In this document: piece by piece, positions 17,825 through 25,925 of the stretch
How the letters are laid out: each line of letters starts with the position of its first letter
How positions within the stretch are numbered: the first letter of the stretch is position 1
DNA from: Ferrovibrio xuzhouensis
Lineage (GTDB): Bacteria > Pseudomonadota > Alphaproteobacteria > Ferrovibrionales > Ferrovibrionaceae
Reading direction: 5' to 3'
DNA length: 64,000 nt
Assembly: GCF_042648965.1 (NCBI RefSeq)
Contig: NZ_JBHRYJ010000004.1
Span: forward strand, 248,001 to 312,000
Made by a program: the position numbers and the translations under genes
Notes under the pieces: generated by a model
What the model was told of the DNA's origin: nothing
Databases searched by the model: none
What the model saw: only the letters and a program-made list of their open reading frames with translations

Positions 17825-18051
17825 TTCGTCACCAGCTTGTGCAGGGCGGCGGCGGCGGCCCGCGGCTGCGCCGCCACCTGCAGGTCGGCCTGGTGGCGCG
17901 GCACAGCGAGAGTGGCGTCGGGCTGCACCGGCGCAGCGGCCAGTTGCGCTGTGAGTGCCCGCTCCATAGCGCGGATAAAGGCTCGTGCCTCAGCCGGCGT
18001 CTTACCCACCAGGCTGAGGCGATGGATCCGCAGCTCGATCTCGCGCGTCAT
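17821..18051 (-). CDS. Small conserved-position eCIS protein, unknown function
   Basis: The protein has 76 aa. It is real by context: ATG 18051 overlaps the ATPase stop by ATGA and its own stop overlaps the DUF4157 start by ATGA, so it sits in an unbroken translationally coupled chain. The sequence is amphipathic helix (PAEARAFIRAMERALTAQL) followed by an Ala/Gln-rich second helix. No motif was recognised. Its place directly before the DUF4157 gene would suit a cargo adaptor or chaperone, but that is only a positional guess. Confidence 0.65.
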   Translation of the reverse strand: MTREIELRIHRLSLVGKTPAEARAFIRAMERALTAQLAAAPVQPDATLAVPRHQADLQVAAQPRAAAAALHKLVTK

Positions 18052-19991
18052 CCCCAGTCCCCGATCTCGGCCGCGGTGGGACGTTTATCGTTCTTGGCAT
18101 ATTCCGAAATAGCCGCACTGCGCACATGCGCCATCGAAACCGGCTGGCCGGCATCGGCGGCAAGAAAGGCGGCGTTCAGCGCGATATTGGCGATGCTGCC
18201 GCCGGCCAGGTTGAGCCGGGCGAGACGCATATGGTCAAGCGCGCCAAGCGGCACGGCGCGCGGGAAAGCGCGCTGCCACAGCTTCACGCGGGCGGCCTGG
18301 TCTGGGAAACTGAAATCGAGGATGAAGCGCAACCGGCGCAGAAAGGCAGGATCGAGCGATGACCGCAGATTGGTGGTCAGCACGGCGACGCCGCGATAGG
18401 CCTCGACCCGCTGCAGCAGGTAGCCGACCTCGATATTGGCATGACGGTCGTGGCTGTCGCGCACCTCGCTGCGCTTGCCGAACAGGGCATCGGCCTCGTC
18501 GAACAGCAGCACGGCGCCGCTGGCTTCGGCGGCATCGAAGACGTGGCGCAGGTTCTTCTCGGTCTCGCCGATATACTTGCTGACCACCGCGCTCAGGTCG
18601 ATGCGGCACAGGTCGAGCCGCAGCGCCGTGGCAATCGCCTCGGCCGCCATGCTCTTGCCGGTGCCGCTCGGCCCGGCGAACAGCACGCTCAACCCCAGGC
18701 CGCTGCGGTTGCGGGCGGCGAAACCCCAGTCGTCCAGCACGCGCGTGCGCTGGCGCTGCGCCGCCACGATCTGCGCCAGGATGGCGGCGATCTCGCCGGG
18801 CACCACCAGGTCGTCCATCAGGGCACGTGGCTCGATCACCTCGGCCAGGTCGTTCAGCGGCCGGCGCGCCTGGGCCCGGGCCAGCGACCACAGCGCATCG
18901 ACATCGAGCCGGCCTTCCGCATCCAGCGCCGCCTGGCTGCAGGCCCGCATCGCCGGCGCATCCAGCTCGAACTGGTCCGCCACCACATCCGCGGCATCCG
19001 CCATATCTGCGCCCAGCCCCATCTTGGCCAGCGCCGCCTGCCATTGCGCGCGGCGCTCGGGCGCCGTCGACAGCGGCACGGTGAAATGCGCGGCGATGCG
19101 GCTGCGCGGGCGCAGATGGGCCCCGCCGGCCAGCACCAGCGGCGTGGTGATGCGTTCGGCCAGGCTGAGCACCGCCTGGGCCAGCGGATCGGCGGCATCA
19201 CGGTCGCCGGCATCCAGCAGCAGCGCCGCCGGCAGCAGCGCCACCTCGCGCTCCCACAGCCGGGCGACGAGATCGAGATCGGGCTGGCTGGCCAGGCTGT
19301 CCGCCGGCATCGCATAGAGCGGCAGGCCAAGCCCGGCGGCGGCGGCGGCGGCGATGCCGCGCACGGCCGCCACCGGCCCGTCCAGGCATGGCAGCGGCGC
19401 AGCCAGACGGCCGGCCATCAATGCTGCCACTTGGCGGGCCAGCGGCCGGTGCGCCGGCGGCACATCCTCGAGCGGCGGCTCGGGAATCCGCTCGCTCATC
19501 GCCGCCAGCCGGGCATCGCGGTCGCCGCCGCCCAGCAGGAAATGCACGATACGCTCGTTCAGGCGGATGTGGCCGCCCTGCAGCGAGGCTTCGCCATCGG
19601 TGTCGAGCAGCAGCCAGTGGCGCAGCGGCCGGCCCGGCGCCGCCGCATTCCAGTGGCCGCCCGGCAGGGCGGCCACGGCAAGGCCGAAAGTGGGGAAGGG
19701 ACGGGACGCATCGTTGACGGCGGTGGCGCAGAGCTGGGCCATGCCGGCATCGATCTCCATGCCGATGCACAGCACCACCACCGCCTGCTCGAAAGCGGAT
19801 AGGTCGAAACGTTCAGCCAGTATGTCCAGCGTGTAGGGACCGCCTTCAGGCACGGGCGGCACCGGGGCATCCATTACCCGGCCGGCATGGCGGGCCAGCG
19901 CCCGGCGCACGCCGTCAATGGCATGCGCCAGCGCCGCCCGGTTGCCGGCATTCCAGGCGGCGAGGTCGATATCCATGTCGTTGACGCTCAT
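18048..19991 (-). CDS. AAA+ ATPase of the injection system (Afp15/Pvc15-like)
   Basis: The protein has 647 aa. The C-terminal AAA+ module (about 390-647) is complete: Walker A GPSGTGKS at 440-447, Walker B LLFDEAD at 495-501, sensor-1 TTN at 539-541, and an RRLRF arginine-finger region at 552-556. The N-terminal 380 residues are a degenerate helical/AAA-like domain, typical of eCIS ATPases. Family role: cytoplasmic ATPase required for assembly or cargo loading (Afp15/Pvc15 group). ATG 19991 overlaps the Pvc16-like stop by ATGA; a second ATG at 19976 is possible. A much longer in-frame extension to 20999 runs through the neighbouring gene and was rejected. Confidence 0.9.
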   Translation of the reverse strand: MSVNDMDIDLAAWNAGNRAALAHAIDGVRRALARHAGRVMDAPVPPVPEGGPYTLDILAERFDLSAFEQAVVVLCIGMEIDAGMAQLCATAVNDASRPFPTFGLAVAALPGGHWNAAAPGRPLRHWLLLDTDGEASLQGGHIRLNERIVHFLLGGGDRDARLAAMSERIPEPPLEDVPPAHRPLARQVAALMAGRLAAPLPCLDGPVAAVRGIAAAAAAGLGLPLYAMPADSLASQPDLDLVARLWEREVALLPAALLLDAGDRDAADPLAQAVLSLAERITTPLVLAGGAHLRPRSRIAAHFTVPLSTAPERRAQWQAALAKMGLGADMADAADVVADQFELDAPAMRACSQAALDAEGRLDVDALWSLARAQARRPLNDLAEVIEPRALMDDLVVPGEIAAILAQIVAAQRQRTRVLDDWGFAARNRSGLGLSVLFAGPSGTGKSMAAEAIATALRLDLCRIDLSAVVSKYIGETEKNLRHVFDAAEASGAVLLFDEADALFGKRSEVRDSHDRHANIEVGYLLQRVEAYRGVAVLTTNLRSSLDPAFLRRLRFILDFSFPDQAARVKLWQRAFPRAVPLGALDHMRLARLNLAGGSIANIALNAAFLAADAGQPVSMAHVRSAAISEYAKNDKRPTAAEIGDWG

Positions 19992-21265
19992 GCCAGCACC
20001 AGCAGCGGCCCGGCATAGCGCCGGAAATCCGGGCTGGCCGGATCGGTATCGACATCCAGCGCGGTCTCGGCCCCGTCGACGCGCAAGCGGACCAGATAGC
20101 TGCCGGGGGCAAGGCCGCTCACCCGGAAGACAATATCGTTGCCATCCGCCACGCGGCTGCCGGCGACATAGACCGGACCCGGCGTGCCGCCGGGCACGGT
20201 GGCGTTGAGCAGCAGTTCGACTACCTGGTAGGCGCCGATGCATGGCTGCAGCCGCGCCGTGACCAGCCAGGCGGGTTGTCCGCCCGCCATGGCAGCCGGG
20301 TCCGGCGGCAACGCAACGGCCGAGACCGTTTCCAGTATCGGCAGCAAGGTGAAAGAGGCGCTGTTCGAGGCCGCCGTGGTGATGTGCTGGCCACCGGCAT
20401 CGCTCTGTTGGTGCAGGATTCTGACCGTGTTGGGCCCCGCGCGCAGCGCGGGTTGCTGTGCCGGATCGAGCCGCAGCCGGATTTCGCCGGGCTGCATCGA
20501 CAGCGGCACGACGCTCTCGGCGCCGACCCGCACCTCCATCATCGGCGCGAGAAGATTCTCGCCCCGGATCACCAGGATGCTGCCGACCGCAGGCCAGCCG
20601 GCCTTCCTGTCCTCCGACGACAGACGGTCGATACGCGGCGCCCGCAGGCTGCCGGTGCGCAGGTCCATGCTGCGCACCGGCAGCGGCATGGTGGGAATCT
20701 CGGGCCAGTCCAGCAGCACCGGGCCGGCCTGGTACAGGGCCGAGAGCTGGTAATCGACCTGCGGGAACATCAGCCACAGCCGCGACAGCTCGTCCACACT
20801 GGGCAGGGCCGGTGTGATGCGCACGACATCCGGCTGGTCGGCCAGATCGGATTCGGCCAGATAGGGAATTCGCTCGGCGGTCTGGCGCACCAGGCTGCGC
20901 GACAGGACCGGGTCGGCATGCAGGTAGGCCGTCACCGAACCGTACAAGCGCTGCGGCTCCAGCTTGCCGTTGTCGCCGTGAAAGGTCAGCAGGTAGCACA
21001 GATACAGGGCGGCACGCGGCCGCTGCATCGCCTGGCCGTCGGCCCGACGGGTCGGCAGGTCGTCATTGGCCAGGGCGGCATTGACGACGCTCTGGTAGAG
21101 GAAAACGTTCACCCCGGGATGGACGGCATCGAGTTGTTCGCTGCTCGGCGACAGGTGGGTGACCTGCGCGCCGGGCACACCACCCAGCCCCTCGCTGTAG
21201 ACGGCCCCCTGCAGGGCCTCGCACAAGGCAGCGGTTGCATTGGCGACGGCCAGGAAATTGCTCAT
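19988..21265 (-). CDS. Pvc16-like tail cap / terminator protein (DUF4255)
   Basis: This 425-aa protein has the N-terminal DUF4255 (Pvc16_N) block at residues 1-180. It includes VNVFLYQSVVNAALANDDLP, RPRAALYLCYLLTFHGD, and PQRLYGSVTAYLHADPVLSR, the last being the family's most recognisable part. The C-terminal half (from about 240) is beta-rich (ILVIRGENLLAPMMEVRVG, RVRVDGAETALD) and resembles tandem Ig-like domains. In AFP/PVC the homolog caps the distal end of tube and sheath and fixes length. ATGA overlap with both neighbours. The C-terminal extension is longer than in the simplest Pvc16 proteins. Confidence 0.87.
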   Translation of the reverse strand: MSNFLAVANATAALCEALQGAVYSEGLGGVPGAQVTHLSPSSEQLDAVHPGVNVFLYQSVVNAALANDDLPTRRADGQAMQRPRAALYLCYLLTFHGDNGKLEPQRLYGSVTAYLHADPVLSRSLVRQTAERIPYLAESDLADQPDVVRITPALPSVDELSRLWLMFPQVDYQLSALYQAGPVLLDWPEIPTMPLPVRSMDLRTGSLRAPRIDRLSSEDRKAGWPAVGSILVIRGENLLAPMMEVRVGAESVVPLSMQPGEIRLRLDPAQQPALRAGPNTVRILHQQSDAGGQHITTAASNSASFTLLPILETVSAVALPPDPAAMAGGQPAWLVTARLQPCIGAYQVVELLLNATVPGGTPGPVYVAGSRVADGNDIVFRVSGLAPGSYLVRLRVDGAETALDVDTDPASPDFRRYAGPLLVLA

Positions 21266-22725
21266 GGTCGCACCCGCAGGCGCAGGTAATCGGACAGCGA
21301 CATGTATGTCGGCCGGGCGACCGGCGCAGCGGCGGGCAGCGGCGTCAGCTCAAGGCGGCCGATCTCGATCCGCACCGGCGGCGGCGGTGGCGGTACGGTC
21401 GAAGCCGGGTTGAACAGCCGCTCTTCCGGCTGCGGCCGGAAAGTCGGCGCTGCGGTCTCCGGCACCAGGGTCGGCGGCCGCCGCTCCGTCCTGTCGGTCT
21501 CGCCCGGCGCCGCGGCACCGAAGGCCCGTGCCTGCGGCGAATCCTGCCCGCTGTGCTGACGGCCGGCACTGGCACTGGCGTCGGCACTGGAACTGGCACT
21601 GCCGCTGATGCGGCCGGCGGCAGGGGCCGGTGAGCGGCGCAGCCGTTCCGGTTTCTGCTCTGCGGTTGCCGGTCGCAGCGGCATGGCAGGTGGATGGTCG
21701 CTCCAGGCCGAACCGTCCTGTGCGGCGGCTGTCGCCGGTGAACCGGCGGATGGCGACGGTGCTGCTGCCGGAGGGGCCGAAGCCGGTGCAGAGAGTGGCG
21801 CCGTCTGCACGGGTGACGGCATCGCAGCAGCGGCAGGCGGCACAGGGAACGGACGTAGCGCGACCGGCCCCATCACCGGCACCGCCGGGTCTGACAATGG
21901 TGCTGGCCGCGGCGCCGGGACCGCCGATGCCGTGGCATTGTCTCGGGTCGGTGGTGCGGCAGGGGGAAGGGCGACGACTCCCGCCGGTTCCGCCAGGGGC
22001 GATGAGAGCGGCGCTGGCTTCGCCTCTGACCCGGTCCCGCGCAATGGTGCGACCGGCTGTGCCGCGACCGCGGCATCTGTGCGCAGGGAAATCTCGGCCC
22101 CGGGGATTTCCGCTGGCGGCATGCCCGCGGCCGGAGATTCCGCTTTCGGCGCAGATGGCATGGCAGGAAGCGGAACAGCGGCGGTTCCGGCCGGCTCGCG
22201 CGGCAGGTGCGGCAGGTGCGGCGCCTGTTCCGATTCTGGCTTCAGCTCTGGCGCCGGCGATGCGCGGCGCGGCGGAACCTGGATCGCGCCTGCATCGCGA
22301 TGCAGGACCGCATCTGTCGGTTCCGCAAAGGATGCGGCCTTGACGGCTGCGGCAGGCGACATGCCGGTCGCCGCCGGGGATGCATCTGCTGTCGCCTTAT
22401 CCCTTGCTGGCATGCCTGCTACTGTTCCACCGGCCTGCGGCATGGCGGTTCCGGCCGCAATATCACCGCGCGCCGGATGGCCGCCACCCGCCATGTCTGT
22501 CGCGGACATGTTATGCAGTGGGGCGGCACCCGGCCGCTCGGCCGCCGGCTGCATCCCGGCCGGGGCATCCAGAGGTGTATCGGTTCCCGCCCAGACCGCG
22601 GTCTCGGTGGGCGGCTCGGCGACAGGCAATGCATAGAACGGCGGCATCACCGGCTGCACCGGTGCCGCATCGCCCTGTGCCTGCGCCACCAGACGCCCGA
22701 GGAAACCGCCGCCGGCCTCGTTCAT
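21262..22725 (-). CDS. Pro/Ala-rich eCIS protein, unknown function
   Basis: This 487-aa protein is dominated by Pro, Ala, Ser and Gly (about residues 10-440) with no predicted globular domain. The last 50 residues are different: VRIEIGRLELTPLP and then MSLSDYLRLRVRP. That short C-terminal motif recurs in eCIS-encoded proteins of this position as I remember them, and probably docks on another structural component. It is not coiled-coil, so it does not look like a classical tape measure, yet no other gene here fits that role. ATGA overlaps at both ends show it belongs to the operon. Function unknown. Confidence 0.7.
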   Translation of the reverse strand: MNEAGGGFLGRLVAQAQGDAAPVQPVMPPFYALPVAEPPTETAVWAGTDTPLDAPAGMQPAAERPGAAPLHNMSATDMAGGGHPARGDIAAGTAMPQAGGTVAGMPARDKATADASPAATGMSPAAAVKAASFAEPTDAVLHRDAGAIQVPPRRASPAPELKPESEQAPHLPHLPREPAGTAAVPLPAMPSAPKAESPAAGMPPAEIPGAEISLRTDAAVAAQPVAPLRGTGSEAKPAPLSSPLAEPAGVVALPPAAPPTRDNATASAVPAPRPAPLSDPAVPVMGPVALRPFPVPPAAAAMPSPVQTAPLSAPASAPPAAAPSPSAGSPATAAAQDGSAWSDHPPAMPLRPATAEQKPERLRRSPAPAAGRISGSASSSADASASAGRQHSGQDSPQARAFGAAAPGETDRTERRPPTLVPETAAPTFRPQPEERLFNPASTVPPPPPPVRIEIGRLELTPLPAAAPVARPTYMSLSDYLRLRVRP

Positions 22726-23462
22726 GACAGGACGCGCTCCAGATAGGCCTGCCGGCGGCGCGGTTCGAGAGCCAGGATATCCGCCTCCGGCCAGTGATAG
22801 ACCCGTGCCAGGGCATCAACCTCGGCCAGTATGCGGCGGGCCTGCGCCACGATCTCCGCCCAGAAAAAAGCCGCGACATCCAGCGGCTGATGCGACTGCT
22901 GCTCGCATTTCGGACAGGACAGGGCGAACAGGATATCGGCCAGCGGATCGGCTTCGGCCAGCAGCGCCGACAATGCGCGCAGGACATCCTCGGACAGCGC
23001 CGGCGGGTCGTCCGGCGTCATGCCGTCGACGACGCAGCGGCGGACCAGCCGGTCGCGCGGATCGCCGGCCATGCCGGCATCCTGCACCAAGCTGGCCAGA
23101 TCCCGACTTGTCGGCAGGCGCAGGACAAGATCAAGTCCGTCCGACTGCAGGCGTAACGGCTTCGCCTCTGCGGGCGGTGCGGCCTCAACCAGCATGCGGC
23201 TGTCTATGGTGAATTCCAGCGGCATGCCGCAGGCAGGACAGGCCGTGGCTACGGCAATGGCCGGACCGAAGGTGGCGGCGCGCAATTCCAGCAAGCGGTG
23301 GTTGCGTTCGCCGATTGACAGATCGGCGAGACTGCCCCAGGTCGCCGACGTGGCCTGCAAACCGGCAGCCGCGCTCAGGATCATGAGGGCCCGGTCGAGC
23401 GGATGACGGACCTCACCCTGCTCCCAGACCTCGAGTAACTGGCGCGCCGTAAGCCCCTGCAT
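22722..23462 (-). CDS. T4 gp26-like baseplate protein with two CxxC pairs
   Basis: The protein has 246 aa. The N-terminus LTARQLLEVWEQGEVRHPLDRA leads to LSIGERNHRLLELRAATFGP at about 47-66. It continues to a zinc-ribbon-like CPACGMPLEF near 74-83; a second pair CPKC lies near 190. This order matches the T4_baseplate (gp26-like) family common in eCIS loci between tube and cap genes. Four cysteines in two pairs suggest a structural zinc (inference). It follows the tube gene by 12 bases and overlaps the Pro/Ala-rich gene by ATGA. Role probably baseplate hub assembly. Confidence 0.75.
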   Translation of the reverse strand: MQGLTARQLLEVWEQGEVRHPLDRALMILSAAAGLQATSATWGSLADLSIGERNHRLLELRAATFGPAIAVATACPACGMPLEFTIDSRMLVEAAPPAEAKPLRLQSDGLDLVLRLPTSRDLASLVQDAGMAGDPRDRLVRRCVVDGMTPDDPPALSEDVLRALSALLAEADPLADILFALSCPKCEQQSHQPLDVAAFFWAEIVAQARRILAEVDALARVYHWPEADILALEPRRRQAYLERVLS

Positions 23463-23474
23463 ACGGCCACCGCC

Positions 23475-23990
23475 TCAGTTGAAGCTCGGTTCTGGTGGCG
23501 GCTCGAGACCGCTATCGCGCTGCCACCCTTCGTTCTGCAGAACCAGCGTCTGGATGGCGACCGCGTTGCCGCCGGCATCCAGATCGGGCATCGCCTGGTA
23601 CTGCGATGGCCAGCAGCGGAAAATGTTGTAGCCGATCACGAGCTGGCCGGCCTCGTTGTAGAATTCCAGCGTCACATCGCGGCGGTAGTTGGCCAGCGCC
23701 ACCTGGCGGCCAAAGCCGGAACCGAAATTCCAGATCTGCCGCATCCAGGCTTCGAACTCGGTGTCGAGGGTCAGGCCGCGCTCCAGCGTGATGGGGTCGT
23801 AGGAAGCCTGGCCGGGCGAAACACGGGTCGTCGACGGATCGCCGCCTTCGCGGAACTTGATGGCTTCGACCGACATCTTGAGCGAGCTGACCTTGCTCAG
23901 CGCGGCAACATAACGGCCTTCCCAGCGCAGCCGGAACTTGAAGTTCTTGTACGGATCCATGCGCTGCGGATTAACGGGAAACATGACCAT
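23475..23990 (-). CDS. Inner tube protein (gp19/Afp1-like)
   Basis: The protein has 171 aa, the usual length for the family. The start MVMFPVNPQRMDPYKNFKF and the block SLKMSVEAIKFREGG, then ERGLTLDTEFEAWMRQIW, match phage T4 gp19-type tail tube proteins of eCIS. The middle (YRRDVTLEFYNEAGQLVIGYNIF) is the inner-barrel strand region. It forms stacked hexameric rings in the sheath lumen. A GAGG sits about nine bases before ATG 23990; the second ATG at 23984 is an alternative start. Only one tube gene is present, whereas AFP has several paralogs, so all rings except the first probably use this protein. Confidence 0.9.
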   Translation of the reverse strand: MVMFPVNPQRMDPYKNFKFRLRWEGRYVAALSKVSSLKMSVEAIKFREGGDPSTTRVSPGQASYDPITLERGLTLDTEFEAWMRQIWNFGSGFGRQVALANYRRDVTLEFYNEAGQLVIGYNIFRCWPSQYQAMPDLDAGGNAVAIQTLVLQNEGWQRDSGLEPPPEPSFN

Positions 23991-24005
23991 GATCGCGCCT
24001 CGTGC

Positions 24006-25925
24006 TTAGGTCTGGCTGGTTGCGGTGAGCTGCTGCAGGGTGATGATGACGAATTCGGCCGGCCGCAGCGGCGCGAAGGCGACTTCGACCACCACGATGC
24101 CACGCTCGGTTTCGTATTCGCTCGTAGTGTCATCGCCGCAATTGACGAAATAAGCTTCCGCCGGCGTCATGCCCTTGAAGGCGCCCTGCACGAACATGTT
24201 GTTCAGGAAGGCATTGACGTTGAGGCGAATCTGCGACCACAGCACTTCGCCGTTCGGTTCGAAAACAACCCATTGCAGGCCGCGCTGCAGGCTCTGCTCG
24301 ATATAGAGCGCCGTGCGGCGCACCGGGATGTATTTCCACTGCGAGGCCATCACGTCGGCACCGGCGCTGGTCCGGGCGCCCCACGACACGTTGCCATAGA
24401 CCGGACGGTTGCGCAGGCAGTTGATGCCCAACGGGTTGAGCATGCCGTTCTCGTCGTCGGTCATCACGTAGGAAGGCGCCAGCACGCCGACCAGCTTGTC
24501 ATCAATGCCGGCCGGCGCCACCCAGACGGCCCGCTTGGCGTCGTTATTGGCATAGACCCCGGCCATCGTGCCGCTGTTGCTGGTCTGGCGCGTACCGCCG
24601 GTCAGCGGATCGGGAATGATCACCGAAGGAAAGTAGACGGCATTATAGGCGCTGGTGATGTTGTTTTGGGCCATCCACTGGATGGCATCCTGGGGTGATG
24701 CCACCGACGCGGCCATGTCGGCGATGTAGAAGGCCAGCCGGTCCTCGCAATAGGCAGTGGCGGCGGTCATCACCTGGAAGGCATCCGTGGCGCCCAGCAG
24801 CGATACCGAGGGGATGCTGAGCAGGTTGATGATGTCGACCGTATCAAGCGCGAACATGCCGGTGCGTGCCACCGAATCGCCGGTCAGCTCGTCAGCGCCA
24901 GGCTGCAGGCCATCGCCGCCGGACACCGCATTGCTCTGCGCCCCCACCGTGCCGGAGCCAAGGCTGTAGCGCTGACAGTTCGCCGACACACCCTGGCCAC
25001 TGAGATTGAGCAGGGTCGCAAGCTGCCCCGTGAAGGTCAGCACGTTGTTGGCATAACCGAAGTCCGTCAACTGGACGCGCAACTGACCGCCGATCATCTG
25101 CACCACGGCCGAGGCGAGTTGCGGTACCTGGCGGATCGCCGCCTGCAATGCATAAGGCAGGCTGGCCAGCGTGGTGGTGTCGGGCAACGGGCCAATGACA
25201 TAGGGCTGGCCGCTGGGATTGTTGATCGCCGTCGTGTCGATGCTGGCCGTCATCGTCTCGCTGCCGCTCAGCGTCAGGCTGGTCAGGCTGGCGCCGGTCA
25301 GGCCGGTTTGTGCCGGCATGACGCTGCCTGTCGCGCTGCCCCCGCTGGGCAGCGTGGCATTCAGCAGGCCGCCCATTTCGCGGCTGGCCGTGGATGGCGC
25401 GTAGCGCGCGCTGGACGGGTCGACGGACAAATTGCGCGAGACCACGGTGTTGACGTTGCCGGTGGTCTGCAACGCACTGAGATCGGAAACCGTGAGGTTG
25501 AACAGCGTGGCCGGATTTTGGGTGTTGTAGTCGATATCGACATACAGGCTGTTGCCCCACGCACCATTGCTGCCCGCATTCGCCACCAGTACCGGAGCGC
25601 CGCTTTCCACTGCGCTCAGCAGCGTCACGCTGGCCGCCCGGAACGGCGCCGTGCTGGTGCTTTTCGCCGTGCGCACGACCCAGGCCTCGCTGCCTCCATT
25701 GAGGAAGAATTGCGAGATGGCGTAGGACGCTTCGCTGTTCTGCGTGATACCGCCGAATTGCTGCTGGAATTCGCCGAAGCTGAAAATCGGCGTGGCCTTG
25801 TTGGCCGGCCCGCGCAGGAAATAGCCGACGAAGCCGGTCACCGATGTGCTGGAGCCGACGATGGTGCGGCTCGAGCTCGGCTGTTCGCTGATGTAGATGC
25901 CGGGATAGGTGGGAGTGACCGTCAT
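24006..25925 (-). CDS. Contractile tail sheath protein
   Basis: The protein has 639 aa. The N-terminus TYPGIYISEQPSSSRTIVGSST and VTGFVGYFLRGPANKATPI is the standard eCIS/phage sheath start. The C-terminus VVVEVAFAPLRPAEFVIITLQQL is the conserved strand that laces neighbouring subunits. Residues about 500-560 (RNRPVYGNVSWGARTS) are also conserved. Many sheaths of this type have 350-500 aa; the excess lies around residues 105-330 and is Ser/Thr-rich, probably a surface-exposed domain. It is the first gene of the operon, the only sheath gene, and follows an AT-rich control region. The ribosome-binding site before ATG 25925 is weak (CAGGG). Confidence 0.93.
   Translation of the reverse strand: MTVTPTYPGIYISEQPSSSRTIVGSSTSVTGFVGYFLRGPANKATPIFSFGEFQQQFGGITQNSEASYAISQFFLNGGSEAWVVRTAKSTSTAPFRAASVTLLSAVESGAPVLVANAGSNGAWGNSLYVDIDYNTQNPATLFNLTVSDLSALQTTGNVNTVVSRNLSVDPSSARYAPSTASREMGGLLNATLPSGGSATGSVMPAQTGLTGASLTSLTLSGSETMTASIDTTAINNPSGQPYVIGPLPDTTTLASLPYALQAAIRQVPQLASAVVQMIGGQLRVQLTDFGYANNVLTFTGQLATLLNLSGQGVSANCQRYSLGSGTVGAQSNAVSGGDGLQPGADELTGDSVARTGMFALDTVDIINLLSIPSVSLLGATDAFQVMTAATAYCEDRLAFYIADMAASVASPQDAIQWMAQNNITSAYNAVYFPSVIIPDPLTGGTRQTSNSGTMAGVYANNDAKRAVWVAPAGIDDKLVGVLAPSYVMTDDENGMLNPLGINCLRNRPVYGNVSWGARTSAGADVMASQWKYIPVRRTALYIEQSLQRGLQWVVFEPNGEVLWSQIRLNVNAFLNNMFVQGAFKGMTPAEAYFVNCGDDTTSEYETERGIVVVEVAFAPLRPAEFVIITLQQLTATSQT

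Noticed and set aside
18441..19802. Plus-strand frame of 453 codons opposite the AAA+ ATPase
   Set aside because: Antisense to intact Walker motifs and composed of His/Arg/Gln-rich sequence with no family features.
1..25925. Interpretation as a prophage or type VI secretion system
   Set aside because: No capsid, terminase, integrase or lysis genes, and no TssJLM membrane complex or ClpV. Presence of DUF4255, an AAA+ of the Afp15 type and a DUF4157 protein points to eCIS.
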